Source of the DNA: Lithospermum erythrorhizon
Lineage: Eukaryota > Streptophyta > Magnoliopsida > Boraginales > Boraginaceae
Length of the DNA stretch: 64,000 bases
Reading direction: 5' to 3'
NCBI GenBank assembly: GCA_019722365.1
Contig: JADFUC010001064.1
Location: forward strand, 1-64,000
In this document: one piece after another, positions 62,709-64,000 of the stretch
Position numbering within the stretch: the first letter of the stretch is position 1
Layout of the letters: the number at the start of each line of letters is the position of its first letter
The notes under the pieces: model-generated
The model's input: the letters and a program-made list of their open reading frames with translations, nothing else
Database searches by the model: none
What the model was told of the DNA's origin: nothing
Program-made: the position numbers and the translations under genes

Positions 62709-63830
62709 ATGGCTCCAAAAAACAACAAAAGAAGGGCAAGAGGGGGCCTGATCATCACGTGGATCAAAGGGGCTAAAAATTAAGTAATTGAGGAGGAGGA
62801 ACTGATATGAAAGGGAGGAGCATGAGATAGTGGAGGAGGGGCAGCCTTTGAGGAAAGTGGGCGTTGTTGAAAGTGGGACCTGGAATGCACGGCCAGGTGT
62901 TATCTCGATGAGGCCTCGTCGAATAATTCTGGGTAACCTCGTATTCAATGCTTAGAAAATGCTCAATTACTTGAAACATTTGTACATTTAGTTGTGAATG
63001 GTATCCTGAAATTGTAGTCGATTTTACAAGACTATGGGTATCTTGGCGGTAGGGCCGAACTAATGGCGACCACATGATACGCTTAACTTTTAATGTTAAT
63101 GGTGATGAAGGAATGATTACGGAGGAGGATCTTAGGAATGAATTTTTATGACTACGCGTAGGGGCGATACTTGATGATCTGAGATTATCACATTAGGGGT
63201 GGTCTGCGAGAAATTGGCCAGTGAGCCAAGCGGTTGTGCTAATGTCTTAATAATAATCGTGGAGCCCAAAATCTAAGTTAGTGTATAAATACAATCTAGA
63301 TGGGCGGGAAGTTTGTATCGAAAGGTGGTCAAAGGAATTTTGTTTCCATGACTAGTCGGGCCACCGAACTTAAGCGCGATACAAATGATAGCAACTTAAA
63401 GGCGCTCTTGGCCAGATACAAAGGTTAACTACCCAGCATTATCCTTGAGCGCATTTTTCATCATAAGACTAAGGCGCCCTGATATGGCATGATTTTGTCC
63501 CAACTTGTTGGTTAGTAGGAAAAAATGTGCATGTCTGAATTGTCGAAGGCGTGAGGTTAATAAAGCGATGATTTCAAAAGCCTCGGTGCTAAGTTTGAGG
63601 AGTTTATTTTGTGGGATATGGCGTTGAGATCGAAGTGGGAGATCTCACGAGAACTATGAGGAGGTTAGGCAAGAGGTGTGGAAGCTGATGGGTGAAGGGC
63701 TAGGGAAGAAAGGATGATCAGCGAAATGGCAATGCGGATCGTATAGTAGGCGCTTAATAGGATCGCCTGAAACTTTGCTTCAACCAGCGTAGTGGCACTC
63801 TAATCGCCCCGCCTCCTCCTTTTTATTTTT
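62709..63830 (+). pseudogene. Second gene remnant of hAT copy B, unassigned
   Basis: ATGGCTCCAAAAAACAAC follows an AT-rich leader-like stretch and mirrors the gene remnant at 51,281 in copy A. Frames are short and shifted. A later stretch near 63,400-63,480 has a few conserved-looking residues but no domain I can name. The element runs off, or nearly off, the right edge. Confidence 0.35.
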
Positions 63831-64000
63831 GAAAGGCGAACCAAGTGAAGAAACACATGAATGAATGTGTTTTATATATTATTATTATATGTATGATGTT
63901 TTTCATGTTTTGAACAATATTTTTTTATTTCACGTACTTTATTCCAAGTTGTGAATAATGTGAGATGTTTCAATGTTGTGAATGTTTGATTGCTTGAATG

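Noticed and set aside
1..64000. A new defence-like or biosynthetic cluster
   Set aside because: No neighbouring enzyme or effector genes are visible; apart from the BEL1-type gene all identifiable coding sequence belongs to transposons.

Overview
The window looks like nuclear DNA of a flowering plant, most likely a eudicot. It is AT-rich, has a split homeobox gene with AT-rich introns, and is otherwise packed with plant transposon families in various stages of decay. I could not fix the species. Only one conserved host gene is recognisable; nearly all other long open frames are chance or transposon remnants.

Layout. At 1-6,450 lies decayed LTR-retrotransposon sequence read on the minus strand, with a tRNA-Met type primer-binding site near 1,150 and a long LTR related to a second copy at 42-44.6 kb. 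At 6.6-9.6 kb there are short duplications and hAT-like debris. At 9,770-13,715 (minus) sits the host gene: a BEL1-type TALE homeodomain transcription factor with four coding exons, 639 residues, a 61-bp homeobox exon, one GC-AG intron and a tiny upstream ORF that overlaps the start codon. 13.7-18.3 kb is intergenic with a Stowaway MITE and LTR-like sequence. 18.3-21.2 kb holds two direct repeats about 2.18 kb apart. 22.4-26.9 kb carries a hAT-like MITE, a 447-bp-period tandem duplication and a SINE with a 14-bp target-site duplication. 27-31.3 kb is degenerate LTR sequence.

31,348-41,341 is a nearly full-length CACTA (En/Spm) DNA transposon on the minus strand. It has a broken TNPD-type transposase, a TNPA-like second gene, and subterminal arrays of a GTAACAA motif. 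42,026-44,573 is a solo LTR with a perfect AACAT target duplication. 47.8-53.15 kb is a decayed hAT element with a BED-to-hATC transposase remnant, a second unassigned gene remnant and GGTACC-containing repeat arrays. 53,669-56,184 is a probable second solo LTR with a Harbinger/Tourist-like MITE (TAA target duplication) nested in it. 57.0-58.5 kb is a minus-strand Ty1/copia pol remnant. 59.6-61.45 kb is a Ty3/gypsy gag remnant that runs directly into a second copy of the hAT element (61.48-64.0 kb).

Only the BEL1-type gene is likely to serve the plant. The rest records successive and nested insertions. I found no new defence-like or biosynthetic system. The best leads for a second look are the hAT family with its second gene and KpnI-like repeat arrays, the CACTA element, the SINE, and the unusual start and splice features of the BEL1-type gene.
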